Below are positions 39,946-48,350 of a DNA stretch of 64,000 bases, in pieces. Position 1 is the first letter of the stretch; each line of letters opens with the position of its first letter. The position numbers and the translations under genes are program-made. This DNA is from Aeromicrobium sp. Root236 (lineage in GTDB: Bacteria > Actinomycetota > Actinomycetes > Propionibacteriales > Nocardioidaceae), in contig NZ_LMIS01000001.1 in the NCBI RefSeq assembly GCF_001428805.1, positions 682,001 to 746,000 of the forward strand. Reading direction: 5' to 3'. The notes beneath the pieces were generated by a model. The model was not told the origin of the DNA and ran no database searches. It worked only from the letters and a program-made list of their open reading frames with translations.

Positions 39946-40467
39946 TCAGTTGTGGACCTGGGTGGCCGTCACGACGTAGTCGCTCAGGTTCACGGTGTCG
40001 CCCTGCGTGTCGTTGTCGACGCCCGTGCCATACGGGAAGTCGAGCACGATCTTGGCCGTCAGCGTGTCGCCGTCGTTGTCATCCGTGATCTCGGTGACCG
40101 AGCTGCCGTTGACATCGAACGACGGTGTGACGGTGACCGCAGCAGCGAGGTCGCCGCTCTTGCCGCCTCCGGACGCACCGAGCGTGGCGTGGAGGTGGTC
40201 ACCCGTCGCGGTGATCGTGTACGTGCAGGTCTTGGTGAGCTGGTCGCCCGGCACGATGCCGACGGCGAGGTCGCCGCCTTGCGGCTCCTCGCCGCTGTCC
40301 AGCACCCAGTTCGAGCAGTCGGCGCCGGTCAACGACAGCGAACCGGAGTTGACGGACGATCCGTCGACCGTGGCCGTGGCGTTCCAGAAGGCCAGCGATC
40401 CGGCACCGCCGAGAAGCAGCGTCCCTGCGGCGGCGGCCGCAAGTGCGCCCTTGGTGGATTTCTTCAT
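39946..40467 (-). CDS. Alternate-signal-peptide exported protein, copy 2 (RER_14450-like)
   Basis: A 173-residue protein whose signal peptide (MKKSTKGALAAAAAGTLLLG, then GAGSLAFWNA) has the short alternate form associated with SipW-like peptidases in actinobacteria. The mature part is acidic and beta-rich (VPGDQLTKTCTYTITATGDHLHATLG) with a likely disulfide (Cys in GADCSNW and KTCTYT). It is the first gene of module 2 and is probably the most highly expressed substrate. It resembles the protein at 43629-44162. Confidence 0.85.
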   Translation of the reverse strand: MKKSTKGALAAAAAGTLLLGGAGSLAFWNATATVDGSSVNSGSLSLTGADCSNWVLDSGEEPQGGDLAVGIVPGDQLTKTCTYTITATGDHLHATLGASGGGKSGDLAAAVTVTPSFDVNGSSVTEITDDNDGDTLTAKIVLDFPYGTGVDNDTQGDTVNLSDYVVTATQVHN

Positions 40468-40865
40468 GTGGGAGTCCCATCCGGGTCAGCGCGACCCGAA
40501 CGGTCACGCGTTTGTTATGACCCTCAAACGAGACGTGGACGACCAGGACACTGCGCGGGAACCGAAATGGCTCTTAAGGACTAGACATTCGGCTCGTTGG
40601 GATGGCAGGCCACCTTCACCGTCCGTCGGACGACGGCGGTGGCGTGAGAGACGAATCTCCAGGGGATACGCCACCGCCGCCGCTCCCTCTCGGATATCCC
40701 TCCCGATCGGGTTCGACGGAGGCAAGCACGTCTGGGACGCAGAGCGTCCGTGCAGGGGTCGTGCTCCCTCTGTTCATCGCCGCGCCATGCGAAGCACTCC
40801 CATACTTCAGCGCGACGATCACCACGAATCATACGCGGTGTCAGGGCAAAATCACGACTTCATCG
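40468..40865 (-). other. Gap between the two SipW modules, with an inverted repeat
   Basis: This 398-bp stretch holds no convincing gene. A perfect 12-bp inverted repeat (CGGCGGTGGCGT at 40634-40645, ACGCCACCGCCG at 40668-40679) may terminate module 1. The promoter for module 2 must lie between it and 40467, but I cannot pick out a convincing -10/-35 pair. Confidence 0.5.
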
Positions 40866-41408
40866 TCATTCGGTCGCGCGGCGCGTGCCGCCGATCCTTC
40901 GCCGCGGGACGAACACGACGACGGCCAGGCAGGCCACGAACACGCCACCGATGCCGATCACCACGAGTCCGCCGGCGGCCCCGGCGACATGTCCCAGGAG
41001 CGGAACCGAGGCGAAGACGCGATCGACGTGCGTCACGTCGTAGGTCTCGGCGTCGGGCGCGGCGCTGTCGTCCGCCTTGAGCGTCAGCCGGATGCTGCTG
41101 CCGTACGGCTCGACCTGGACGACGCGGTGCGTGACCCGGGATCCCTGCCGGTCGGACACGCTCACGATGTCCCCCTTGCCGACGTCACCGGCCGAGACGC
41201 TCCTGGCCAGCGCGAGATCGCCCGAGGAGATGGCCGGTGCCATGGAGTCGGAGCGGAACGCGATGGGCTTGACGCCCAGGACGGCTCCGAGACCGGCCGC
41301 GAGCAGGCAGACCACTCCGAGCGCCGCCCCCACGTTGAGCAGGGTCGTTCGCCAGAAGCCACCGGTCCGTGGACCGGACCTGGCTCTGCGTCGTCCCACG
41401 TGCGGCAT
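40866..41408 (-). CDS. SipW-like signal peptidase, stand-alone third copy of the GSMSPA subtype
   Basis: A 180-residue protein with helices at about 22-45 and 136-167. It aligns with the peptidase parts of the two fusions but lacks their third segment and outer domain. Ser55 (RSDSMAP) and His94 (VTHRV) are present. The Asp region is altered: KADDSAAPD instead of the usual KGDAN/KGDDN, so activity may be changed or lost. It closes module 1. Confidence 0.82.
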   Translation of the reverse strand: MPHVGRRRARSGPRTGGFWRTTLLNVGAALGVVCLLAAGLGAVLGVKPIAFRSDSMAPAISSGDLALARSVSAGDVGKGDIVSVSDRQGSRVTHRVVQVEPYGSSIRLTLKADDSAAPDAETYDVTHVDRVFASVPLLGHVAGAAGGLVVIGIGGVFVACLAVVVFVPRRRIGGTRRATE

Positions 41409-41474
41409 CGCGTCCCTTCGGGTCTCCCACCCGCCGAAGACTCTATCGGCGCCGGTCCGTGACCTGTCGCCCCG

Positions 41475-42428
41475 TCAGCTGCAGAGGCTGACGACGGCGA
41501 CGGTGTAGCTCCGGGTGTTCGAGGCGACCGAGCTCCACGTCGTCGAGCCGAAGCTGCGGTTGGCCACGACCCACGCCGTACCCCCGCTGATCGCCGAGGT
41601 GATGCTGGTCGATGTCCCGGCCACGGTCTTCGTCGTCACCCCGCCCGTTCCGTAGTGCAAGGTGTAGTCGGTCGCGCCGGTGACCGCGGCCCAGTTGAAC
41701 GTCACCGAGAGCACTCCGAGTCCCCCGCACGTGAACGTTGCCGGTGCGGGCACGGTGGACGCCGTCAGGGTCGTGCCCGTGACGGGTGCCGGGTTCGTCC
41801 AGAACGCCGCGGACGCCGGAGCCGCCACGGCCAAGGTGGCACCGGCGACCGCGACCACGGCCGCACGGGCCGCGACCCTCGTCCTGCGATCTGCCTTGCG
41901 CGCTCCCCCACGCGCGGGTCGGTCCGGCCTGAGCCGATCGTCAGGCGGGCGGCGACGGAATGCCAGCACCAGCATCCCGGTGACGTAGGCGCCGAGCACG
42001 AACAGTCCGCCCCGACCCGAGGCGGCGCTGACGACATATCCAGCCTTCGGGATGTCGAAGAGCACCCGTTCGGCGCGCGTCACCGTGTAGACCTCGGCAT
42101 CCGCGGAGTCGTTGGCATCGCCCTGCAGGGTCAGCTGCCGGGCATCACCGTCGGCGGACATGCCGCGCAGGCGATGGGTCACCCGGTGGCCGTCGGCGTC
42201 GAGGACCGACACGACGTCGCCGACCTTCAACGAGCCGGCGTCGACCGTACGCGCGACGGCGAGGTCGCCGGTATGGATCGCCGGCGACATCGAGCCCGAG
42301 CGGAACACCAGCGGGGTGATGCCGAGCGCCCACCCCGCGAGAGTCGCAATGAGGCACACGACTCCGAGGATCGCGCCAGTCGTCAACGCGGTCTCCCGGG
42401 CGCCACGGACGAGTCGGCGCCGGGTCAT
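41475..42428 (-). CDS. SipW-like signal peptidase fused to an exported domain (fusion 1)
   Basis: A 317-residue protein starting at the ATG at 42428, which overlaps the upstream stop. Helix 1 (about 16-38) is followed by the peptidase domain with Ser46 (SGSMSP), His85 (VTHRL) and Asp104 (QGDAN). Helix 2 (about 138-157), a very basic loop (RRRPPDDRLRPDRPARGGAR) and a third segment with a textbook cleavage site (AVAAPASA before AFW) follow, then a fibronectin-III-like domain of about 110 residues. Topology predicts the last domain outside, behind an internal signal peptide. Confidence 0.86.
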   Translation of the reverse strand: MTRRRLVRGARETALTTGAILGVVCLIATLAGWALGITPLVFRSGSMSPAIHTGDLAVARTVDAGSLKVGDVVSVLDADGHRVTHRLRGMSADGDARQLTLQGDANDSADAEVYTVTRAERVLFDIPKAGYVVSAASGRGGLFVLGAYVTGMLVLAFRRRPPDDRLRPDRPARGGARKADRRTRVAARAAVVAVAGATLAVAAPASAAFWTNPAPVTGTTLTASTVPAPATFTCGGLGVLSVTFNWAAVTGATDYTLHYGTGGVTTKTVAGTSTSITSAISGGTAWVVANRSFGSTTWSSVASNTRSYTVAVVSLCS

Positions 42429-43036
42429 GAGATGTCCGAGGTGCCGGTTGCGGTGAACGTCGCCGTGGCCGCCTTGCCCTGCAGGCTGCTCGGAGCGGTG
42501 TCCGAGAGCTTGACCTGGAAGCACAGGACCTCGTTGCCGCCCGACGCGGTCAGCGCCGTGCTCGGCCGCTTGGCGAGGATCGTGGTCGTCGTGGTGCTGG
42601 TCAGCGGCTGGTCGGTCACCAGCGCGGAGCCGCCGGTGCACGTGGCACCAGACTTGCTGCCGCCGAGGCGCACCGTCAACAGCAGCCCGTTCGCGGCCGC
42701 GGTGCTGTAGTCCGGCGCATAGGTGCCGGTGAGGCCGCCGGTCAGCGTGTACTTCGCCGGAGCGGTCCCGAAGTTCTTGACCGTCAGGACCTCCGCCGAC
42801 GTCGTGCCCGGCACCATGGCGCTCATGCTCAACGTCGTCGTGGCGTACGAGTCGACGTCGTTGACCTGGAGGTCGAGCGTGCCCGCCGTGAACGTGGTCC
42901 CGCTGATCGGCACGCCATCGGTCCATGACGCGAACGTGCCCACCGAGCCGATGCCCAGGGCGACGCCGAGGCTCAGCAGTGCGCGGACGCGCACGGACGG
43001 CAGACGCCGACGGGTGGTGCCTCTATGACTGGACAT
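42425..43036 (-). CDS. SipW-dependent (TasA/camelysin-like) exported protein 1
   Basis: A 203-residue protein with a SipW-type signal (VRVRALLSLGVALGIGSVG, then TFASWTDG) and a camelysin-like mature domain (TFTAGTLDLQVNDVDSYATTTL, VPGTTSAEVLTVKNFGTAPAKYTL). It closely parallels the protein at 38083-38673 in signal sequence and pattern. It overlaps the peptidase upstream by 14 bp and the fusion downstream by 4 bp, so all are one coupled unit. Confidence 0.83.
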   Translation of the reverse strand: MSSHRGTTRRRLPSVRVRALLSLGVALGIGSVGTFASWTDGVPISGTTFTAGTLDLQVNDVDSYATTTLSMSAMVPGTTSAEVLTVKNFGTAPAKYTLTGGLTGTYAPDYSTAAANGLLLTVRLGGSKSGATCTGGSALVTDQPLTSTTTTTILAKRPSTALTASGGNEVLCFQVKLSDTAPSSLQGKAATATFTATGTSDIS

Positions 43037-43583
43037 GGGTGCCTTCCTTGCGGCCTCGCGTCCGCGCCGCCGCCGTGAACATCGCGACGGCGTACCCGAG
43101 CAGGCCGACAGCGACGATCACCACGGCGGTCTGCCGTTGGGCCGTCGTGAACACGTTCGTCATGCGGCCGAGGTACGGCACGGCGTACCACCGCGCGCCC
43201 TTGACCTGCACCGGCCTGACCGCCTCGGGATCGGGCGAGTCGTTCGCGTCGCCCTGGGTGCGGAAGATGCGCTCACCGTGTCCGTCGAAGCCGATGCCGA
43301 CGACCCGGTGCGTGACGACATCTCGCTCGCCGGACTCCAGCTGATAGGTGACGACCGTGCCGATCGCGACGTCCGAGGCGTCGATCGGCTTGACCACCAC
43401 CAAGGTGCCAGGCGGCATGCCGGGCTCCATCGAGCTGGTGAGGATCGTGTACGGCGTGGCGCCCGCGAGTCGCGGCACCAGCACCGAGACGACCAGCACC
43501 AGCAGGAAGGCGGACATGACGGACCAGGAGATGGCCTGGATCAGCCATCCCCTCGCCCGTCGTTCGTTGCGATGTGTCGACAT
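43023..43583 (-). CDS. SipW-like signal peptidase, PYTILT subtype, copy 1
   Basis: A 186-residue membrane enzyme with helices at about 17-38 and 152-172. Catalytic Ser51 (LTSSMEPG), His92 (VTHRV) and Asp112 (QGDAN) follow the ER/SipW pattern. It is the second gene of module 1 and the likely processor of the two exported proteins beside it. Confidence 0.87.
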   Translation of the reverse strand: MSTHRNERRARGWLIQAISWSVMSAFLLVLVVSVLVPRLAGATPYTILTSSMEPGMPPGTLVVVKPIDASDVAIGTVVTYQLESGERDVVTHRVVGIGFDGHGERIFRTQGDANDSPDPEAVRPVQVKGARWYAVPYLGRMTNVFTTAQRQTAVVIVAVGLLGYAVAMFTAAARTRGRKEGTHVQS

Positions 43584-43628
43584 TTTGAATCCCCGAGCCG
43601 GCCCGCCCCTGGAGCGGACCGGATCAGA

Positions 43629-44162
43629 TCAGCTGTGATCCTGCTGGGCCGTGATCGTCACCGCGTTGAGCGTCGCCGACAACGTCTGCGTCGCGTTGAG
43701 GGACGCCGAGTCGAACGTGACGGAGATCGTCGCGGTGACGGTGTCTCCCCCGTTGGCCTCGGTGATCTCGGCCGGGATGTCGACGCCGTCGATCTGGTAG
43801 GTCGCGGCGACGTCGAGATCGTCCGTCAGGGCGTTCGTGGCTGCGAATCCTCCGCCGGTGACGCCGAGCGTCGCGCGCAGGTGATCGCCCGTCGCCGTGA
43901 TGTCGAAGGTGCAGACCTTGGTGATGACATCGCCCGGGACGACCTTGTCGCCCGGCTGGTACGGATCGTTCAGCGGGTCTTCCCCGTCGTCCAGCAGCCA
44001 TCCGGCGCCGCAGTCAGGCGTCGACAGCTTCAGCTCGCCGGCGGCGATCGCGCCACCCGGCACGCTGACGTTGTCGTTCCAGAAAGCGAGCGATCCAGCC
44101 CCGCCGACCAGCAAGATTCCAGCAGCGGACGCCGCCAGGGCACCCTTCGTAGACCTCTTCAT
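43629..44162 (-). CDS. Alternate-signal-peptide exported protein, copy 1 (RER_14450-like)
   Basis: A 177-residue protein starting MKRSTKGALAASAAGILLVG, then GAGSLAFWND, nearly the same signal as the product of 39946-40467. The mature part is acidic with TPDCGAGW and KVCTFDITATGDHLRATLG. It is the first gene of module 1. The region just upstream holds its promoter and a strong hairpin that separates it from pdxS. Confidence 0.85.
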   Translation of the reverse strand: MKRSTKGALAASAAGILLVGGAGSLAFWNDNVSVPGGAIAAGELKLSTPDCGAGWLLDDGEDPLNDPYQPGDKVVPGDVITKVCTFDITATGDHLRATLGVTGGGFAATNALTDDLDVAATYQIDGVDIPAEITEANGGDTVTATISVTFDSASLNATQTLSATLNAVTITAQQDHS

Positions 44163-44301
44163 GAGTTGCTCCCTCTTTCATCACTGCGCGACCAGAGGGG
44201 TCGCGCAGTCGATCTCCCACGACGAGCGTGCCTCGTCGGGGCACCACCCGGCAGCCGATCGGCGAAAGATGACTCGAACTGACTAGAGGCCAGCACAACC
44301 A

Positions 44302-44335
44302 GAAACGGCCAGGACCGCATGGTCCTGACCGTTTC
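44302..44335 (-). terminator. Strong hairpin separating pdxS from the SipW island
   Basis: Arms GAAACGG and CCGTTTC, then CAGGACC and GGTCCTG, are separated by single mismatched bases and a GCAT loop. It lies downstream of pdxS and upstream of the first island gene. No U tract follows. It would end the pdxS transcript and leave the island under its own promoter. Confidence 0.65.
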
Positions 44336-44382
44336 GATGCTTCGCGGATTGTTGCGTCAATCTGAGTCAGCCACTCACCCGG

Positions 44383-44447
44383 CCATAGCGACGAGCGAAG
44401 CGAGGAGAGGGCCTACGCGACCATAGCGACGAGCGAAGCGAGGAGAG
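44383..44447. repeat. Two exact 27-bp direct repeats beside pdxS
   Basis: Identical 27-mers at 44383-44409 and 44421-44447 begin CCATAGCGACGAGC and end GAAGCGAGGAGAG; starts are 38 bp apart. They lie at the border between pdxS and the island, 70 bp past the pdxS stop. A GAGCCGCGCGGCTC palindrome at 44505-44518 adjoins that stop. Confidence 0.8.
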
Positions 44448-44518
44448 CCGCCCGTGCGGAGCACGGCAGCGGCGAGGTACGAGCCGCTGGAACGGCGAGC
44501 TTGCGAGCCGCGCGGCTC

Positions 44519-45412
44519 CTACCAACCGCGCTCGGCCAGTCGGTGGGGCTCGGGGATGTCGTCGACGTTGATGCCGACCATGGCCTCGCCGAGACCGCGC
44601 GAGACCTTGGCGATCACGTCGGGGTCGTCGAAGAACGTCGTGGCCTTGACGATCGCCTCGGCACGCTGGGCCGGGTTGCCGGACTTGAAGATGCCCGAGC
44701 CCACGAACACGCCTTCGGCGCCGAGCTGCATCATCATCGCCGCGTCGGCCGGAGTGGCGATGCCACCGGCGGTGAACAGCACGACGGGGAGCTTGCCGTT
44801 CTCGGCAACTTCCTTGACCAGCTCGTAGGGCGCCTGCAGCTCCTTGGCCGCGACGTAGAGCTCGTCCTCGGACAGTGAGCCGAGGCGACGGATCTGCGCG
44901 CGGATCTGACGCATGTGCGTCGTCGCGTTGGACACGTCACCCGTGCCGGCCTCGCCCTTTGAACGGATCATGGCCGCTCCCTCGGTCAGGCGCCGCAGCG
45001 CCTCGCCAAGGTTGGTCGCGCCGCACACGAACGGCACGGTGAACTGCCACTTGTCGATGTGGTTGGCGTAGTCGGCCGGGGTCAGCACCTCGGACTCATC
45101 GATGTAGTCGACGCCGAGCGACTGCAGCACCTGCGCCTCGACGAAGTGGCCGATGCGGGCCTTGGCCATCACCGGGATCGAGACGGCCTCGATGATGCCG
45201 TCGATCAGGTCGGGGTCGCTCATGCGGGCGACGCCGCCCTGCGAACGGATGTCGGCGGGCACGCGCTCGAGCGCCATCACGGCGACAGCACCGGCGTCCT
45301 CGGCGATCTTGGCCTGCTCGGCGTTGACGACGTCCATGATGACGCCGCCCTTGAGCATCTCTGCCATGCCGCGCTTGACCCGCGACGTACCGACGGTTGC
45401 CTCGTTGCTCAC
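44519..45412 (-). CDS. pdxS: Pyridoxal 5'-phosphate synthase PdxS subunit
   Basis: A 297-residue (beta/alpha)8 barrel. Family marks are [49 protein letters not shown] (with the substrate Lys) and [30 protein letters not shown]. It condenses ribose 5-phosphate, glyceraldehyde 3-phosphate and ammonia into PLP. The start is a GTG at 45412. Its partner pdxT lies about 7.5 kb downstream beyond the island. Confidence 0.97.
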   Translation of the reverse strand: MSNEATVGTSRVKRGMAEMLKGGVIMDVVNAEQAKIAEDAGAVAVMALERVPADIRSQGGVARMSDPDLIDGIIEAVSIPVMAKARIGHFVEAQVLQSLGVDYIDESEVLTPADYANHIDKWQFTVPFVCGATNLGEALRRLTEGAAMIRSKGEAGTGDVSNATTHMRQIRAQIRRLGSLSEDELYVAAKELQAPYELVKEVAENGKLPVVLFTAGGIATPADAAMMMQLGAEGVFVGSGIFKSGNPAQRAEAIVKATTFFDDPDVIAKVSRGLGEAMVGINVDDIPEPHRLAERGW

Positions 45413-45446
45413 TGCTGTGTCCTTTGATGTGCCCGGATGATCACCC

Positions 45447-47165
45447 TCAGTCTACTCGGGACGAGCTCGCCCCCACGCGGCGGACAACAGTCGGACGCGC
45501 GCTGCGACGACGGGCCAGATCACGCCACCTGCGCCGTTCGGTCGGCGCGCTGGCCGCGGCCTCCAGCAGGTCGCCGACGTGGGTGAGCTTGCGCCTCGGA
45601 CGACCCTGTCGCGCACCGGCCAACCGCTCGGCGCGATCGATGGCCCGCCAGCCCATGGCGTCGACCCGATCCGGTACGCGCGACCGTACGAGGGCGTCGA
45701 ACCCATCGCGTAACGACTCGTCGAGCAGCCCGGCGTTGAAGTCGGCGATCACGTGCTCGACGGTCTCCTGGGCGCACGTCTTGTTGGTGCCGATGAAGCC
45801 CGTGGGCCCACGCTTGATCCACCCCACCGCGTACGTCCGCTGAGCCCCGGACACGCGCCCTCCGGTGTTGGGCATGACCCCCTGCTCCTCGTCGAACGGG
45901 ACACCGGCGACCGGCACGCCCCGGTAGCCGATCGAGCGCAGCACGAGCCCGGTCGTGATCGTCGAGATGTCGGAGGTCGGCACGGCGCGTACGACACCGC
46001 CGTCGGTCGCGAGCTCGTTGCGGGAGACGCGTACGCCCGTGACGTGCTCGTCGCCCACGATCTCGACGGGCGAGCTGGTGAAGCGGAACACGATGCGACG
46101 GTTGCCGTCGCGGTGCGGGCGGGCCGCCGCGGCGCGCAGGGCAGACAGCTTCTGGCCGACCATCACGTCCTCGACCGGCTGGGTCAGGTCGGCACCCTCG
46201 ACGACGATGTCGATGTCGTCGCGGCTGAGCAGGCCCAGCAGCTCCGGCAGCGTGAACGCCGCCTCGGCGGCTCCTCGCCGGCCGAGCAGGACGACCTCCC
46301 GGACCGCGCTGCTCCGCAGAGCCGCAAGGGCATGATCGGCGATGTCCGTGGAGGCCAGCCGGGCTGGGTGCGTGGCGAGGATGCGGGCGACGTCGAGGGC
46401 GACGTTGCCGTTGCCGACGATGACGGCCCGATCGCTGCTCAGGTCGAAGACGTCGTCGGCGTGGTCCGGGTGGCCGTTGTACCAGGCGACGAAGTCGGTG
46501 GCCGTCCCGCTGCCGGGCAGCCGCTCCCCCGGGATGCCGAGCGTCCGGTCCTGCGACGCGCCCGTGGCGTAGAGGACGGCGTGATGGTGCTCGAGGAGCT
46601 CGTCGTGCGTGACGTCGGCGCCGACCTCGACGTCGAGGACGTACGAGAATCCGGGCTGGTCCTCGATCTGGCGGAACAGCTCGTCGATCGCCTTGGTGTG
46701 CTGGTGGTCGGGGGCGACTCCCGCGCGGACCAGACCGTACGGCGTGGGGAGCCGGTCGATGACCCTGACCTCGACGTCTGGGCGCTTCAGCAGCTCGTCG
46801 GCGGCGTAGAGCGCTGCCGGCCCGGACCCGACGATCGCGACCCGCAGGCGACCACGCTGCGGGTCCTGGGCGAGGACCGGTGCCACCGGCGCCTGCACCG
46901 GGTAGTCCCGCTCGGCAGCGTGGAACAACGCGTTGACGTCGACGAACGGCAGCTGCGGCTCCAGCAGCTTGGTGTCCGGGACGATCGCGCCGACCGGGCA
47001 CGCGCTGACGCAGGCGCCGCAGTCGACGCAGGAGACCGGGTCGACGTACAGCATCTCGGCCAGGCCGAAGTCGGCCTCGTCGGGCGTCGGATGGATCGCG
47101 TTGACCGGGCAGGCGAAGACGCACGAGGCGTCGCCGCAGCACGCCTGGGTGACGACATGTGCCAC
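45447..47165 (-). CDS. Ferredoxin fused to ferredoxin-NADP reductase (FprB-like)
   Basis: A 572-residue protein. The first 80 or so residues are a two-cluster ferredoxin ([18 protein letters not shown] and [16 protein letters not shown]). The rest is an adrenodoxin-reductase-type flavoprotein with FAD loop [22 protein letters not shown] loop [16 protein letters not shown] and [15 protein letters not shown] near the end. The C-terminal 70 residues are Arg rich and variable. It moves electrons between NADPH and iron-sulfur partners. The diiron oxygenase gene ends 4 bp upstream, so this may be its reductase. Confidence 0.93.
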   Translation of the reverse strand: MAHVVTQACCGDASCVFACPVNAIHPTPDEADFGLAEMLYVDPVSCVDCGACVSACPVGAIVPDTKLLEPQLPFVDVNALFHAAERDYPVQAPVAPVLAQDPQRGRLRVAIVGSGPAALYAADELLKRPDVEVRVIDRLPTPYGLVRAGVAPDHQHTKAIDELFRQIEDQPGFSYVLDVEVGADVTHDELLEHHHAVLYATGASQDRTLGIPGERLPGSGTATDFVAWYNGHPDHADDVFDLSSDRAVIVGNGNVALDVARILATHPARLASTDIADHALAALRSSAVREVVLLGRRGAAEAAFTLPELLGLLSRDDIDIVVEGADLTQPVEDVMVGQKLSALRAAAARPHRDGNRRIVFRFTSSPVEIVGDEHVTGVRVSRNELATDGGVVRAVPTSDISTITTGLVLRSIGYRGVPVAGVPFDEEQGVMPNTGGRVSGAQRTYAVGWIKRGPTGFIGTNKTCAQETVEHVIADFNAGLLDESLRDGFDALVRSRVPDRVDAMGWRAIDRAERLAGARQGRPRRKLTHVGDLLEAAASAPTERRRWRDLARRRSARPTVVRRVGASSSRVD

Positions 47166-47169
47166 GTCG

Positions 47170-48189
47170 TCAGCCCTGAGAGAACGCGACGGGCGGCTCG
47201 CTGCGGTAGCGCGACGGGCGGCCGTCGATGCGGCACAGCTTCCACATCCAGCGGGCGACGCGGTTCTTGCGCAGTCCCGACTGCTCGGCCAGCATGCGTA
47301 CGTCGCCGAACAGGTCCTGGAGGCGCTCGCGGGACTCCGGCGCCTTCCAGTAGAGGTCCTTCATGACCTTACGCGGGATGCCGAACTCCTTGCGGAACGC
47401 CTTGGAGGGCACCATGATCACGTCGCACAGGACCCGCATGATGACCGGGAACAGCAGCGAGATGATGAACTTCTCGATGCGGCCGAGCCGCGGGGCGTTG
47501 CGGCGGATGTAGTGGTGCGCGAACGAGATGTGCCGCGCCTCCTCGGCGATGTGGATCTCCATGATGCGCGAGAGCACGGGCGGCAGGTCCTTGCCGCTGC
47601 GCAGGATGCCCTTCTGGGTGTGGTCGATCGGCTCCTCGCCGGCCAGCACGCCGATGAAGAACGCGAACGGCACCGCGGAACCGGCCCAGGGCAGGATGCC
47701 GGCGACCTTGCGCATGAGCCACGGCATGCCGGCGACGTCGACGCCGATGCGGTTGACGGTCTGCTGGAACATCTGCGTGTGGTGGCACTCCTCCGTCGCC
47801 TCGTGCGTGAGGTAGCGGTACTCCGGGGAGCCGTTGGGCAGCGTGAAGACGTACTGCATGATGCCGCGGATCAGGATGTTCTCGAACTGCAGGCCGACCT
47901 TGAGGATGTTGGCCTGGCGCCACTGCCCGATCTCGATCTGCCGGGCCAGGGACTGCGACTGGTACCACGGGTGGGCGCCCAGCGGGTCCACGTCGGCAGG
48001 CAGGACCCAGCGTGGGTCGTCGTGATGCACCTCGAAGTCCGGGTCGCTCCACGGCACGTCGATGAATGCGTCGAAGTGCCGGTCGACCGACGCCTGCGAC
48101 AGCCCCTCGAGGATGTCGGCGTACTGCTCGGGCGTCACGTCCACCGGGATGTCGGGCAGGTCGTCCACGTGGTCGAGCGTCTGGGACAT
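47170..48189 (-). CDS. AurF-like diiron oxygenase
   Basis: A 339-residue protein starting at the ATG at 48189 behind GAGGAG. Helical segments carry diiron ligands: EATEECHHTQMF and EIHIAEEARHISFAHHYI, with an earlier Glu near QFENILIRG. This fits the AurF/diiron oxygenase family, which includes N-oxygenases and several of unknown substrate. It is transcribed immediately before the ferredoxin-reductase fusion, a natural electron donor. The substrate cannot be read from the sequence. Confidence 0.85.
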   Translation of the reverse strand: MSQTLDHVDDLPDIPVDVTPEQYADILEGLSQASVDRHFDAFIDVPWSDPDFEVHHDDPRWVLPADVDPLGAHPWYQSQSLARQIEIGQWRQANILKVGLQFENILIRGIMQYVFTLPNGSPEYRYLTHEATEECHHTQMFQQTVNRIGVDVAGMPWLMRKVAGILPWAGSAVPFAFFIGVLAGEEPIDHTQKGILRSGKDLPPVLSRIMEIHIAEEARHISFAHHYIRRNAPRLGRIEKFIISLLFPVIMRVLCDVIMVPSKAFRKEFGIPRKVMKDLYWKAPESRERLQDLFGDVRMLAEQSGLRKNRVARWMWKLCRIDGRPSRYRSEPPVAFSQG

Positions 48190-48303
48190 CTGGGAGCTCC
48201 TCGTCGTCGGTTCTATCGCCAGCATGCGCCATACCGAGGGTATGTGTCAACGACGATGTCACATAGCGAGTGTCACGCTCTCGTCGGGGTCTGGAACGAC
48301 AGC

Positions 48304-48340
48304 GAAGAGCCCCGCACCCCTGGACGGTGCGAGGCTCTTC
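48304..48340 (-). terminator. Hairpin terminator after the proline-rich surface protein
   Basis: Minus-strand arms GAAGAGCC and GGCTCTTC, extended by CGCACC and GGTGCG, form a stem of about 14 bp with a short loop, 10 bp past the stop codon at 48351. No U tract is obvious. It separates the surface protein from the diiron oxygenase. Confidence 0.7.
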
Positions 48341-48350
48341 GGTCTGCGGG

